From Colias croceus (taxonomy: Eukaryota; Arthropoda; Insecta; Lepidoptera; Pieridae): a stretch of DNA of 64,000 nucleotides. Shown here one piece after another: positions 37,785-50,142 of this stretch. The stretch spans positions 3,943,622 to 4,007,621 of the forward strand of contig NC_059537.1 of the NCBI RefSeq assembly GCF_905220415.1, in the 5' to 3' direction. Position 1 is the stretch's first letter. Every line of letters starts with the position of its first letter. A program made the position numbers and the translations under genes. The notes beneath the pieces were generated by a model. The model searched no databases. It was not told where the DNA came from and saw nothing but the letters and a program-made list of their open reading frames with translations.

Positions 37785-38584
37785 GCGCAGGGTTGCTCGC
37801 AGCGGTTAGCTCTCGATCTGTACCGAAAGTGAAAACGGCACAGCCAGTCCGGGTCTCCAGGTGCTCTTCTCGGCCGCGATGTCGATCTTCTCCTGAAGTC
37901 GGTCCGTCTGTCGTTGCTCCTAGAGCGCTCGCGACCCCTCAGTTCGGCGTGGAGCGCTGCAACCTCCAGCTCCAATCTGCTCATCTTCTCGTCCGGCTGC
38001 TCATCTGTTTCCTTCTTGCATGACACGGCTGCCACATCCCCGACGTTGGTGTATTCGGTAATCTTGTCTGCCATGGCCGCCAGCTTGTCCAGAGACTGAT
38101 CTTCACAAACCGCCATGACTGCTCGAACTGATGACGGCATTTTCGACAACCACAGGCTCTTGAGTGTGTTGTCCGCAATTTGTGCGCTGCGACCCAGATC
38201 CTTCATGCGCCTTAAAAACTGGGAGGGTCTTTGCGAACCCAATTCCAGCTCCGACACCAACTTCTGCATTTGTCTTTCGGCACTCTCTTCATAAACCTGC
38301 AGCAGCCTCTCCTTAAGCGCCGTATACCTGTCCTGGGCGGGTGGTGACATCACGAGGTCGCTGACCTGCTGAATGGCCTCTTTTCCGAGTTTCGATATGA
38401 CCAGGTTGAATTTGGTCTCTTCCCCCTGTTTCTGTGGGGCCATCACAGACTCGAACTGTGCGAACCATAACCTTGGCAAGTCTGTCCAAAATTCTGGTAG
38501 CTTGGTGGACACGCTTATCGATGCCAACGCCGCGCCTGACGCCTCTTCCTTGATCTGCGTGTCTGAAGCTGCTGCTTTATTCAT
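37757..38584 (-). CDS. gag: Retrotransposon Gag protein
   Basis: 275 codons from ATG at 38584 to TAG at 37757. The N-terminal third contains LPEFWTDLPRLWFAQFESVM, the capsid-type opening common in arthropod gypsy Gag proteins. The middle is helical and leucine-rich. An Arg/Ser-rich stretch about residues 215-242 precedes a zinc-knuckle-like C-x2-H-x9-C-x3-C (C249, H252, C262, C266), a variant of the nucleocapsid CCHC. It overlaps pol by 28 bases in the -1 frame. Gag would form the particle that packages the element's RNA. The frame is intact. Confidence 0.88.
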   Translation of the reverse strand: MNKAAASDTQIKEEASGAALASISVSTKLPEFWTDLPRLWFAQFESVMAPQKQGEETKFNLVISKLGKEAIQQVSDLVMSPPAQDRYTALKERLLQVYEESAERQMQKLVSELELGSQRPSQFLRRMKDLGRSAQIADNTLKSLWLSKMPSSVRAVMAVCEDQSLDKLAAMADKITEYTNVGDVAAVSCKKETDEQPDEKMSRLELEVAALHAELRGRERSRSNDRRTDFRRRSTSRPRRAPGDPDWLCRFHFRYRSRANRCEQPCAWRAKQSGN

Positions 38585-38804
38585 TATTAAGCCGATGAGT
38601 TACTAGCCGATGAGCTTGTGAGCCGCCTGCCGCTGTAGTCGCCACGTGCCACGCGCGCTCTTCGATTGCGTCACGCTAACTTCCTGTCGCCGTGCCGCGT
38701 GGAATTTGATCTCGAACAAAACTTACCCCACAGCCAATGTCACTAATTACGCCGATTCCCTTCACTACAAACTTTCTTCGAGAGTTCTTCGTCGGGGTCA
38801 CCAG
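38585..38804 (-). other. Retrotransposon 5' leader with primer-binding site
   Basis: On the minus strand, one base after the 5' LTR the sequence reads TGGTGACCCCGACGAAGA (38786-38803). The TGG start is the complement of a tRNA CCA end, as expected for a primer-binding site; I cannot name the tRNA. About 220 bases of non-coding leader separate the LTR from the gag ATG. Confidence 0.75.
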
Positions 38805-39010
38805 TTTAGTGTACAGAGGCTGGGGTCTTCCAATAAAATACTGTATATGCTGAACTACTTTATTACATTTATAAATTTATAATTTATTACACGTTAACTT
38901 AGATAGGCGAGTGGCAGGCGACTGGCTCTCGCAGGAGTGTCGCCATTCGCCGCGTCACAAACCGCTGAATTGACGATATTTGATTACTGTGAATAATAAC
39001 ACACACTACA
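38805..39010 (-). repeat. 5' LTR of the retrotransposon
   Basis: 206 bp, identical by eye to 34173-34378. As the upstream LTR it should carry the element's promoter on the minus strand. Its outer end (39010) is followed by CATA and, after 48 more bases, by exon 4 of the host gene. Confidence 0.93.
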
Positions 39011-39062
39011 CATACATCAAAATATTATAATGTATCTAAACCTAACCAATATTACCCGGCAG

Positions 39063-39261
39063 CTGTTCGACATGAAGAAATTCCAATCGAACGTGAACCG
39101 TGAGCTCCGCCGCGCTTACCCAGACCGGAGGAGACTGGAGACACAATGCCTCAGCGCTGTGGCCTTCGTCAAGTCGGACGGGGACCTGCTGGAGTGCCCC
39201 ATATGGGTGCTGGTGATCAACGTCGTCGCTATGGATATGCTCAAGTCGAAACTACCGCCAG
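39063..39261 (+). CDS. exp: Expansion-like protein, exon 4 (end of MH2 domain)
   Basis: Acceptor CCGGCAG, donor GTTAGT; the exon starts in phase 0 and leaves one base (G) for the next exon. It reads LFDMKKFQSNVNRELRRAYP, then DRRRLETQCLSAVAFVKSDG and DLLECPIWVLVINVVAMDML. This matches the end of SMAD MH2 domains, where an IFN-x-x-x-F-type helix is followed by CTIRMSFVKGWG-like and PCWIELHL-like strands. The SMAD C-terminal SSxS phosphorylation motif is absent; the protein continues. The young retrotransposon ends only 52 bases upstream, so correct use of this acceptor depends on the short remaining intron tail. Confidence 0.92.
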
Positions 39262-42200
39262 GTTAGTGTTCATACAGGTTTAGGGTATAAGCTGTTGGTC
39301 TCCAGGGCAATAAGAATGATAGAGACAGGTACTGTGAAAAAAACGACGTGTAGTACTCGGGGACTGCCGCAGTAAAGCTTATTGCATGCTATGCCTTCAA
39401 GCCACACCTCCGCCCGTTGGAGTGGGGAGCGTGAGGTTTTTTGTTACGGAATTTCTCGATTCGGTCCCTGCGCTCAAGGCCCACGATAGAAGCTATGCAG
39501 TAGCTTAATAAACTTTAAATCTAATTAGGCCTCTTCCTATTGTCTCCATTGGAACAGAACTTCCTCCATGTCTTTTCAATTCGTAAATCAAACCACTGTG
39601 TAATTTTTCTGTCTCAAAATCTGCAACATAAGATAAATCTCATATTTACTAACGTCGCACATAATAAAAACTTCATTCATGACTCGTTAAGGATTTCCTG
39701 TTGTCACATGTGTTACGTGGATCCAGATCGACGGATAAACAAAAGTGGCCAACACAATGAGACTAGATACAGGAATGTACTACACGTGTTAGATATTGTA
39801 TCCGGCTGACAAGTTAACTGACCTTCGCGAAATATGCTTTCTATAGTATTCTTTAATCTTTTGTTTGCTTGATATTTGTTTCTAAGGGCTGCTCTGATTA
39901 TATTATGTTTTATAGCTAATATTTAAAAGTTATTTTGGTTACGCGCTCTTTTAATATGAATTATCTCAACATTTTTCTGTGGTACCACATATATTTTTTT
40001 TTAACAAAATTTAAATTTCAAGGGAGAACTATTTATTCCCTTATTATAATTCAAATAAATTACATGATAAAGGCCTTTGTTCAAATGCTTAGGTACGAGG
40101 CTAGGCAAACACATAATATTATGTAGCTGTGTCCTTAATTTGACAAAATCATTATTTAGAGATTAAACCTTAATCGTATTCCACGTATACGATACGATTA
40201 TTGTACATATTAATAAAGCCCAACTAAAACGGTTAGTTGTGAAATCGATCATGCTCATAGATCGAATAAGATAAAAATGTTCGATTCTCACAGGCGGCTT
40301 TTAAATGCGAGTTCCTTTCACTATTATATTTGTGCATTGATCCAGATTTATTTCATCCATTTTGATTCGATCGCAACGCATTTTTAGGGGCCCGTGGTCA
40401 ATAAAAAATAACAATCATTTTAATAGATTTTAATTAATTTTCAACATAAAATGCATCAAGAGGAATCTTTATAACTAAGTCCATTGCTTATTAAGAATTC
40501 GAGATTTTTAATGAATTAAAAACATGTCTTTGAATGTAGTGGAACTAATTTCAATTTTAATAACTATTAAATGCCAAAACACAGACTTCCGCAATAAAAA
40601 ATAATATAATATTAATTTTAAACTAATGAATATACCTATCGAAGATTTTATAGATGAATTGTAATGGTTTTATACCCATAATCCAATATGGTTTCTTAAT
40701 TGATTGAAACAATAGGGCAAGGCCAAGCTATACACAAAAATACTTATATATTATTCTGTGGCTATGAGTTGTAAATTCTAATGCTATTAAGAAAATAAAC
40801 TACACACATCGAGAAAACATTTTTTTACATCGGAAATAGTTCTTCTAAAAACGTGCAACGCAATAGCTACATTTTTGAATCAAGTTTATACTTTATATAT
40901 TCTTCTCTATTCAATTGAAGTTTAACAAACACTTAGATCCTTAAAAATGTATTTTTAAATTGATTGTCTCAGCAAGAAGCCTACTGACCACCAATTTGTC
41001 ACGGTACTGATTCAACAAAAAACTTCAACACCGGGAAGTAAATTTATTTTTGTTACTGACGTATACAACTTTGTCAAAACACGCGTGTAGATTCCACATA
41101 ATGTTTATTAAAATCGCACAGATTAATAGTTAAACAGTATTTTTTAAATTGATTAATGTTCCTTACGTATTATAATGTGATGTAAAAAATAATATTTTAA
41201 GATTGAGCTTGTAAACAACGCCATGGCAAACGTATATAAATCAAGTTACAAGGAAATTTATTTTTCAATCGAAAATGCGATTTATTTCGCAAACGATTTC
41301 AGACAGGATCATAGATAATATCAATTTTCCTCGCCTTAACCACAACACAATCTAAACTTGTTATCTAAACAAAAAGCAATTCTTTCCTTTATTTTCAAGC
41401 AAAGATCTAAGTTTACTGGAAAGCCTAGCAAATAAAAATGGTACTTTTTATCTTATACTACGACAGTGTCTAAATAGGTCATACATATTCCAAATTACTT
41501 CCAAAGAACATTTATAGCTTAGAACTTGTGTTATAAATTGTGTACATCCAAATAATAAAAACCGATGCATGTTTCATTTACCTTGTCTCAGACCTCCGGA
41601 GACCGCAGCCCCAAACATTATCCAATATAACAATAAGACGACCTTCATTCTTATCATTAAAACCGCTAACGAACAAAACTTAATTCTATAATGCAACGTT
41701 CTCACGGAGAACTGCAAAAGACATTTAAAATCCTTGAAACGGACAAAGTTTTCGTAACGAGAGAAAACTTCGTATATGGGCTTAATAAAACGTGAACTTC
41801 ATACAACTACCTTTAAAGCTATTAAACTTTTAAGTTGAAATTGTAATTGGGCCGTGTAAGTCAACTGGTTTTTGCAACAGCAAGGTGATCCGCCGCGTAT
41901 TGATATTATTGGCTCTTCCAGACTTCCGGAATCTATAATTACTGTAATAACAACTAATGAGATGGGCAGATCAAGTCTTTATTCCGTGAATGTTAATCGG
42001 AAATAATAATTGATATATGTTCAAAAGTGATCTGTTTTTTTTTACAAAAAGTTAAGACTAGGCATGAATTATATGGTTCTATTTGTTTCTAAGACAAGAA
42101 GAATAGATTTTCTTAATCTTAATACTTTATTGCGTTCACATTGCGCGTAATAACAGTATCACTTGGTTCTCAGTAGCCTCCTTTTATTGTGTTGTGCATC

Positions 42201-43474
42201 AATGCAATCACTACCATCTTATGATGTATTGCACCTCATTCCGCTAGAGTTTACAGCACATTCCTTAACCATATTGCTAACTGAGCAACTATCTACATCC
42301 AATATTAGTTTTGTGCAAATCATATAGAAACTATGGGAAAGAAACCGCACACCGAAGTTCCCGTGATCCCGGCTCGATAAGATTTGCTCCTTGATTTCCT
42401 GTGGTGGTTTCGCTGACCACTATTTATCGGTTATGAAACTCAAATAAATTTATTGCTATCTTTTTCCGGGTATGAAAGTCATGACATTGTTATCAGCTTA
42501 TTATGGTTCGTCCTAACTACAAGTTTTTCTTCATAAACCTTCGATATATCGATAAAAAATACTTATTCCGTATCCGTATTAAATGATAAATGACAATTCT
42601 TAAGAATATTGGTTAGGTTTTGTTTTTATCAGTTGAAAGTTAAGAACATATCCGAAGATCAAAAAATTTTTCGCTCGTATGTTCTTGAGACGACCTCGAC
42701 AAATTTCGATTTCATCATGAAGTTCGAAGTATTCGTGACTCGATATAGCATAACTATATCGCAAAATCCTACATTTACAGACATAGTGCGGTATACTTTG
42801 TATTTGAAACGAGTGGCAATTGAAATATTAGTGGTCAGACATAAATCGTGATTGAAGTTATGCAAAACAGCGCCAGTCGTCAATAAGAAGCGTGCTGTGA
42901 TCGAAAGTGTTTTCGATGATGTAAATCAGTTCAAGTAGTCTAAACCAGATGTTATGACACAGTTTACCAAACCAAATTAAGTCCATTATTCTTTGTTTCT
43001 CTCCTTTTTATTGCCTTATTAAAGTTGTTTGTCGGAACTTTTTACGCGACCATAATGTTTATTAAGAAAATTTTCTGGACATTGAAAAATGGTCTTTAAA
43101 CTTAACATTCAGGTCATCAGCTAGACTAATCTGAATTCTAATCCCGTTGCGTCGTCTGCGGTATTTCCACAAACCACGTATATCTTACGTAGTCAAGATT
43201 TGTTCAGCGTTATCTTGTTCGCAACAATCATTATCTAGCATCTAAGGAATAATGCCTTTTAAATCCCTTTGTTGTTTTATCTGTTCTTCGTTTACACTGT
43301 AATGTTTACTTTTATCGATGGTGTTAATGTGTGAACTTATCGTTTTTCAATTAGGAATACATTTCTCAATTTAACATTTTTAATTATTTAATATTTTATC
43401 GTAGTTAATCATGCAGGACTGATTGAAATATAAAACATTAATGTATCCACAGAGATAGAAATAAATTAAAGCTT

Positions 43475-43545
43475 TAATTTTAATGCTCCAAATGCAATCA
43501 TGTAGAGGTAAGCTATAATTTTAATGCTCCAAATCCAATCATTCG
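43475..43545. repeat. Short tandem duplication (41-base offset)
   Basis: 'TAATTTTAATGCTCCAAAT' occurs at 43475 and again at 43516, each followed by a near-identical CAATCAT. The DNA between them is unrelated, so about 28 bases are duplicated. Confidence 0.75.
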
Positions 43546-44915
43546 AATTCAAATATCGTTAATAAAATACAAGATAATCACGTACCTCATATAATAATAG
43601 CATTCGATTGTTTTCAAATTAACTAATTAACAAAGGCCCACCTAGTTACTCCTAGATCGACATTATAATTGGATGGCGCCCCTCAAGGGCCTTTCAATCT
43701 ATTTCTGCTTGCTCATCCGAAATAATTTAATGTGGTGTAGTAAACAGCGGCATACAAATAACTACCGCATCCGATAAACGTGTTGAAACTTTCAAATCTT
43801 ACCTTGCAACAAAACAACACGTTTTATTACGTACTGTTAAACGTTTTAATCGTTAATAGACTGATGTTTACAAAAATAGTAATAAACAGAAATCATTTAA
43901 GATGTTGGTATGTATAATAGTTATTAAATAATACAAAACATTTAGGCGTTTGTATATTTAGTACGTGGTTTGTTAATAATACAGTTTTATATTTAACTTC
44001 ATCAAGTATTTGCCAAGCAACCTTGCGATTTATACTAAGGCACTAGAAGGCCTAGATAGTGTAGCTGATTAATTATTTATAACGCCAAGCAACATTTAGT
44101 CTGCAGTGTGTGATTGTGTAAGATGCGATTACATTACGTAGATTATACATTGAATCTTCGCTGAATGCATAAAATTGCTTCTACAGATGCTTTGAACATA
44201 GGCTTTTTACTATCCATGTTTATGAAGTTTGGTTTTCTTTTAATAAACGACATAATGGTTATAAAATTCGGGAATTTAAAATATCTATACATAACTGACG
44301 TAGGTAGCCCTATCAGATATCCAATTTCTACATTTCAAAGCATATTGCATTCCTTCCTACGCAATTCCAGAAATTTAATCGAACAATTGACGCTCTCCAA
44401 ATAACATCTTATGTAATTGTTTCGTATGAGCTTTATAAGTAATTTTTATAATATTTGCATAAACAATAGTCGCAAACACGTTATAAATAATGCCTAAACC
44501 TTCAACCTTTACCGTCTCAGCTAATATCCAGTCGTGGCTATTGCCATTCGATCTTAGACACGACATCATGCATTGCACAAACACTTAAATGTTACCAATT
44601 GCTAGACTTCATGATTGCTTCATATAAATACGATATTTATATGTAAAACGTCTAACAAGTCCTGTCTCGGAACGTTCTAGATTTTATTTGACGTACTTAC
44701 TGTTATAAACGCGTTACTTTTAACGTTAGTTCTATACTCAATATTATTTGCGATTTAATAGCCGTCTTTGTTTGTCGTTATTGTTTATTTTTCTGCCATT
44801 ACAGCATTGGTGAATATTCCAAATCTTCTCAGCCAATTTTCATCAGTACGCTTTCGTACCTTTATAATTATTTTGTATTGACACTAACATTATAGAGATC
44901 GAAGTTTATACCGAT

Positions 44916-45090
44916 ACTAGAGGTCCGCCCCGGCTTCGCCCGTGGTACATGTTTACGTTTTCTCTACATATGATCCATCCTCGTACTTCAAGAAATATAA
45001 TAAAAAGAGAATTATCGAAATCGGTTCAGCCGTTCTCGAGTTATGCGCTTACCAACACATTTTGCGATTCATTTTTATATATAAGATTTT
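44916..45090 (+). repeat. SINE-like repeat (family C)
   Basis: It starts ACTAGAGGTCCGCCCCGGCT, followed by 'CGTGGTACATGTTTACG', 'GAAATCGGTTCAGCCGTTCT' and 'CGATTCATTTTTATATATAA'. It is the inverse of the copy at 52047-52216, with close agreement along its whole length. Confidence 0.8.
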
Positions 45091-45582
45091 TTTGTTCTAT
45101 AAAGAAACATTCAGCCATCGACGTTGACATAATAATCATTTAGAATTTCTTAAAATTTAAATAAAAAAGCTGTCAGACTATTGTTACGAATTTGTTACGA
45201 ATTCATAATAATCATACCTACCAATGTGACACAGGCGCCATCATTTAGCTAAATTATTACCGCATCCTTATCTATAGAACTGACGATCATAGAAACACTT
45301 AAATATAATTTTTATTGAGATAATAACCACATTCTGATGAATCAACAACTGGTATATCTAATGTTGGAATTAATTAAACGTAACCTGCCTTGTTTATGCC
45401 CAATTCATTTATTGCTATTATCGAGTTAACTTTATGTTTATTTACATTAATGATTTTCAATAAAATTTTGTTAACTATTAAGCTTTAGTTACCAATTATT
45501 ACCTACTAATTTTTACCTACTAAGTTCCCATACAATTAAAAATGGTTAATTTTCTTGTATTAAACTTAATTTTCTTCAACAG

Positions 45583-45869
45583 TTCAAAGACCAATGGACA
45601 TAAAGAACCGTCCTCGAATCCCGATACCTGATGAAGACCCTTACAGCATCGCAAGTTCCAACGCAAACGGATCAGGCTCAAGCGGCAGTTCTGGCGGTTA
45701 CGGTCACAACGGTCACATTGCTCTCAACGGTCACAATGGTCATAACGGTCATGGTGTTGTGGCAGCCACTAGAGAGCAATTAATGATGCAAATGGGACAG
45801 AGGAGGGGAGAGAAGCCGCCAAAACTTCCACCACGGGAGAATGGTTACGGACCAGCTGATATACCTAAA
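45583..45869 (+). CDS. exp: Expansion-like protein, exon 5 (linker with SH3-type motif)
   Basis: Acceptor TTCAACAG; the donor GTACGT begins at 45870. The G from exon 4 plus TT gives Val, then QRPMDIKNRPRIPIPDEDPY. Next comes a Ser/Gly run (SSNANGSGSSGSSGG) and a HNGH-type repeat (four NGH units), then REQLMMQMGQRRGEKPPKLP and PRENGYGP. PKLPPR fits PxxPxR, the class II SH3-binding pattern. The segment is probably disordered and joins the MH2 domain to the C-terminal part. It ends in phase 0 after a Pro-Lys pair. The NGH repeat is coded by similar GGTCACAACGGTCA units, so it may be length-polymorphic. Confidence 0.9.
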
Positions 45870-48800
45870 GTACGTATATAATTAGTATTATAGGATAAGC
45901 AGTGGCATTTGATTATTATTTCGACTCTTTTTGTTGGTATTCATAATTTTAATTTAGTTCTCCAATATTAAATAATATCAATCACATGGCTCGCCAAATT
46001 TCTTGGCAACATGCCATAGGTAGAAATATAAAATAATATATTAACTTGTTTACACAAAAAGAATGTGAAACATACGGTAACGTTATGGGATGGCAAGCAC
46101 TGCTGCTATCCGTATGAGGAACAGTTACTAAATCAATGTTATAATTCCATAATAGTACTTATAAACCCATTACCATTACGAACTAAACAACGGCCTACAT
46201 ATCATATTAATGGAATATGATTTAACCATTATTTGAAGCACATTATAGGCCTAATTTAATAAATACGGTGTGGTCACAAGCAATCTTGCGAGTGAAAATT
46301 GCATGAATTCTATTACTGTTTAGCTTGGTTTAGTTTTTTTATAGATCTACGCAACTCATAATTCGCTGCAATTTTTAACACTTACGCTGTTCGTAACACG
46401 GATGAAACTAATTTTTCTAACTATAATTCAACTCACTTGTGGTGAGAAATGATTCTACTGTTCGCAATTCCCATGCGTTTTATAACGTTATGGCAATAAT
46501 AATTATATTTTTTCGAACAATTAATAAGAATTACATAATACCAATACAAACAGATATACCAATCACATTTAATAACAAGTTTCATAAGCCTTATCTTGCC
46601 TTATTTGGTTAATTAAGCACAATATGCTCGAGACGAAAAGTACTTAGTACATTAATCAACTTCCAAATATAATTATAAATCATGCCACAGCGTAATCTTT
46701 TACGTGTATCCTTATTAAATCCCTATCAAATTTATTATTCAATTTCGACCACATTAACTTATCACGGCTGCCAGTCATATCCTCTAAGCTTCCAAAATTT
46801 AAATATAACGAAGCCCTAATGGAAAAGTTCTTAATCTCATTTGAAGAAAAATAAACATTAAACACATTATAGTGTGATAAAAGCCAGATTTACGCAAAGT
46901 GATTTCAAAATGTCCCTTGACATGAATAATGGAATATTTTCAATCTGCAGCCGAGCTGCCTGCGAAATGTTTTATACCTAATGCAGTGTTATCAGCTAAA
47001 TAATGATCTTTATTTATTGCTGGTTTTTATCACTTTATGTGACTGAATATTAAACACTAATGCGTACTTATAGGTATCGAATTTGAAATTGCAATTAAGA
47101 ACAAGTGCAACAGGCCTTTATAAATATTTAAGTATTGCTCCAGTTTATCGTTGCCAGATAATGATGCATATATTTTAACTGATTTAGATTGCAATCTAAT
47201 TTTAAGGTCAAACTAAACGCTGCATCTATTGAAATATTAAATACCCACTTATTTATATTTCAATAGACACATCCACAGATTTATATAAAAATTCTGAAGC
47301 CATCGTCATCTTAAATTTAACTAAAAAAATCTCCAAACTTACATCCGATTGTAATACAAAACATGAAGGTACGAATGCCTACGTAAACGTTTATTAAGCA
47401 ACTATTTCCAACGTCCTTGTAAGAGCTTCCTTGTGAAACATTAATATACATGCTAATTACATTTCTGTTCATATATTTACATCAACATTATAAGAAATTA
47501 GTTTTGATGATATCTCGATTACGTATCACGACTTTTCTGTTTAGAAATGAACTTTTAAACTTTGGTATAGGTAGTTTAGTAAAAATTCGTTACGCTAAAA
47601 CGACAAACTACTATGCTAATATGTACCTAGACATTTTAAAACTTTATATTTGAATATATTTAAAAAAATTCCAATTAATGACATAGGTTGAAAAATATTT
47701 CGTTAATTTGCGTTGTAATTATAAATTATATAACTAAGCCTAGATGGTGTTGGGTTCAGGGTCAGAGGTACCTTAATTTTCATAATAAACTCATTAAGCT
47801 TAAAAAGGCTTTAGTCCGTTTTGGTAATTTTTAAAGGAAGAGGGTAAATATGTCCTTGAATTCACAGAATTATACATTTTAAGACCATTAGAATATAATT
47901 CTACCTACAAATTGAATCGACTCTATATATTTAAAGTTATTACCTACGTTTATTGAAGATTGTTCTTTTTCGCACTGACTACTGTTTCCAAAGAGTTGGT
48001 TTTTAATTTTTAAAACGAAGGAGTAGTATACAATTAATTAATTACGGGCAAATTAATCTTATACCATTATCGTACTTATACCATGGTCGTAATTCCATTT
48101 TTATTATAATTGACCACGTCTATAATGAAGAGACTTAAGTCAGAGATAACACATTAAATTTCCTTATCTCAGAACAGAAGTGAAAGTTTCACGTCTGTCT
48201 GATCCAATACCATGTCACATTTGTAAGTGAACTTGCTCCATTCTATCCCACCATGATATGCAATTCTATTTCACGACAAAACCGACGTTTCTGCTCTAAC
48301 AATAAAGCCCTTTATATAGAAAACCCATTGAATGCGCTGAATATTAAACTGTGCGCTGATGTACACGAATTTACAGCCCATAGTTACACCGGTGAACAAT
48401 GGTATAGCAGATATCCACGACGTATCTCAGATATCAGCGCGGCTAAAGATAAATGACAGTCAGCGCCCGAGTAACCTTCGATCTCCTTTTATTGGTTTAT
48501 CCAAATGCTCTGAGTTTTTGCTATGACATTACAAAGATGAAGAATGTCCTTTGTCCCCTACGTTCACTTTTAACTTGATTTAACGCTTCGCACTTTATCT
48601 GGGCATTCGTATGGCTAGCGAGATATCCCCTGACCCACCTTGTCAACCGAACACCACATATTTCATGAAATAAAAGTAAAGGATGAATTTTAGATATCTT
48701 TTTAATGCTCGCGCTCGAGCATTTTACGCGACTGTTTTTACAGAAAATAATGTAGAACAGCCGTGAATTATGGTAACACGAGATTCTGTAGCAGGGTGGT

Positions 48801-49398
48801 GCGCATAATTTCTTTTACTTGATAAAGCCACACGTACTCTATGAGCCGGTATCAATGTTTGTTGTATATCTTAACTTGCAGTGTAACAAGATAAGAATAG
48901 TCAAATGCCCACGCGCTCTTTGCGGCTCGTGTTTTTTGTTCGTGATTCCAGTTTTTAATATATTTCTATATTCAACCGATAACATAATCGTGTTGACGTG
49001 TTTATACTCTTAAGAACCCGAGAAATAAGAGCTGTATTATTGTATGGTATTAAATGCCTCGAGCGATACAATGCGTCGGGTCAATAAAAAAAGAAGGCTG
49101 CAGGAACCACCCTAGTGCAAATACGATTTGTGTAATGTAAATAAAATACGATTTGTTAAATGTATAACAATGCTATCTTAGTATTCGATATTGTGTTAAG
49201 TAACTTCTTTAGTTTATTTTATTCTTAAGGCTACATTTTATTTACGGGTGATATTACAATTGGAATTACAACAATGTATTTGCTGATTCCCTTTCATTTA
49301 CATTTGCTGTTCTTTTTTATTGTTTAAAGATTTATATATACCTTAATAATTATAGTTTGTATTTATAAATAAATTAATATGAAAATTATCAATTACAG
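45870..49398 (+). other. exp: Intron 5 (3.5 kb)
   Basis: From GTACGT to ATTACAG. AT-rich; no repeats of the families seen elsewhere and no codable frame were recognised. Confidence 0.7.
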
Positions 49399-49483
49399 CC
49401 GGATTATGATGACATCGACGACCGCGTCCCAACTCAGTTCCCGAGAGGGAAATCTGATAAAGGAAAAGATAACAAGAAATACG
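49399..49483 (+). CDS. exp: Expansion-like protein, exon 6 (acidic/basic linker)
   Basis: Acceptor AATTACAG, donor GTAAGA. It opens in phase 0 with PDYDDIDDRVPTQFPRGKSD and KGKDNKKY and leaves one base (G). An acidic D/Y cluster is followed by a Lys-rich stretch. The 85-bp exon joins in frame to both exon 7 and exon 8, whose acceptors share the same phase and both begin with AC, giving Asp. Confidence 0.85.
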
Positions 49484-49969
49484 GTAAGAGATAATGCTTT
49501 CTTTTAATAAAGTCTTACTTTTAATTTTCTGTACAATGTGCCCAATTAAAAGCCTCTTTAAAAAGTAAAAACACTGTATGACCATCTTAAATTGCTCTTA
49601 AAGAAGAGCTTGTATACTTCAATACACCTAAATTGTTCGATTCCCAATTAAAAATTTAACGAATATATCTCTTTCACAACCTAGACCACAGTAATTAAAA
49701 TACCCTACTTTAAATTAGCTATGCAAAGCGGGTACTTAACCTTAATTAACCAACAGAAATGTAGAACCTAAATGTTTAAACAATTGTCGCATTAATTACT
49801 TGATAGTAATAAATTGTAGCAGAGGTGTAGCACATTATTTCGTTCAAACCAATGGCTAGGTTTAATACCATATAAGGGATGACAGGGACATACTTAATCG
49901 CTTTGTTCGTCGCACTAGTAATCAAGATACTGGGTTAATTAAGTTTAAACAAAGAAATCTAAAAGTCTA

Positions 49970-50142
49970 GAGCCGATTTTTCAATCCATAGTTAAAACTT
50001 ATCCGCCCAATAAAGTATTACACGACAATATTAAAATGTCACCCGTAAACTGTCAAATACGGCCAAAGAATACTTTTTTTAAATGGTAGTTTTGAACGTT
50101 ATTCGACGAATAAGTATTAACCAAGGATTGAAAAATCAGCCC
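49970..50142. repeat. Short inverted-repeat element (MITE-like, family F)
   Basis: The left end GAGCCGATTTTTCAATCC and the right end GGATTGAAAAATCAGCCC are inverted copies; similarity extends about 37 bases inward (…GTTAAaACTTATcCG). Total 173 bp, non-coding. The terminal motif is typical of a short non-autonomous DNA element; the family name is not known to me. Confidence 0.75.

Larger units (their letters stand above)
34173..39010 (-). mobile_element. Full-length Ty3/gypsy-type LTR retrotransposon
   Basis: A complete minus-strand element lies between two 206-bp LTRs that read identical base for base. It has a primer-binding site next to the 5' LTR, a Gag frame, a Pol frame in order protease, reverse transcriptase, RNase H, integrase, and a polypurine tract next to the 3' LTR. 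No envelope frame is present. The four bases CATA (or five, ACATA) flank both sides as target duplication (34169-34172 and 39011-39014). Integrase after RNase H places it in Ty3/gypsy rather than copia. Identical LTRs and unbroken frames indicate a recent and possibly still mobile copy. It is antisense to the host gene and ends 52 bases before exon 4. Confidence 0.95.
30278..39062 (+). other. exp: Intron 3 (8.8 kb) with nested retrotransposon
   Basis: Bounded by GTAATT and CCGGCAG. Without the 4.84-kb LTR element and its duplicated target it would be about 3.9 kb. A perfect 12-bp inverted repeat (AATTATACCTTA / complement, two bases apart) is at 32924-32949. A likely branch-point motif CTAAC is at 39042-39046, 17 bases before the acceptor AG. 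The rest is unremarkable AT-rich DNA. Confidence 0.8.
39262..45582 (+). other. exp: Intron 4 (6.3 kb)
   Basis: From GTTAGT to CAACAG. The first ~200 bases are less AT-rich than the rest but have no continuing frame. It holds a 41-bp-offset tandem duplication at 43475-43545 and a SINE-like copy at 44916-45090. Nothing else codable was found. Confidence 0.75.

Noticed and set aside
37793..38606. Plus-strand frames inside the gag region
   Set aside because: Antisense shadows of the intact Gag frame.
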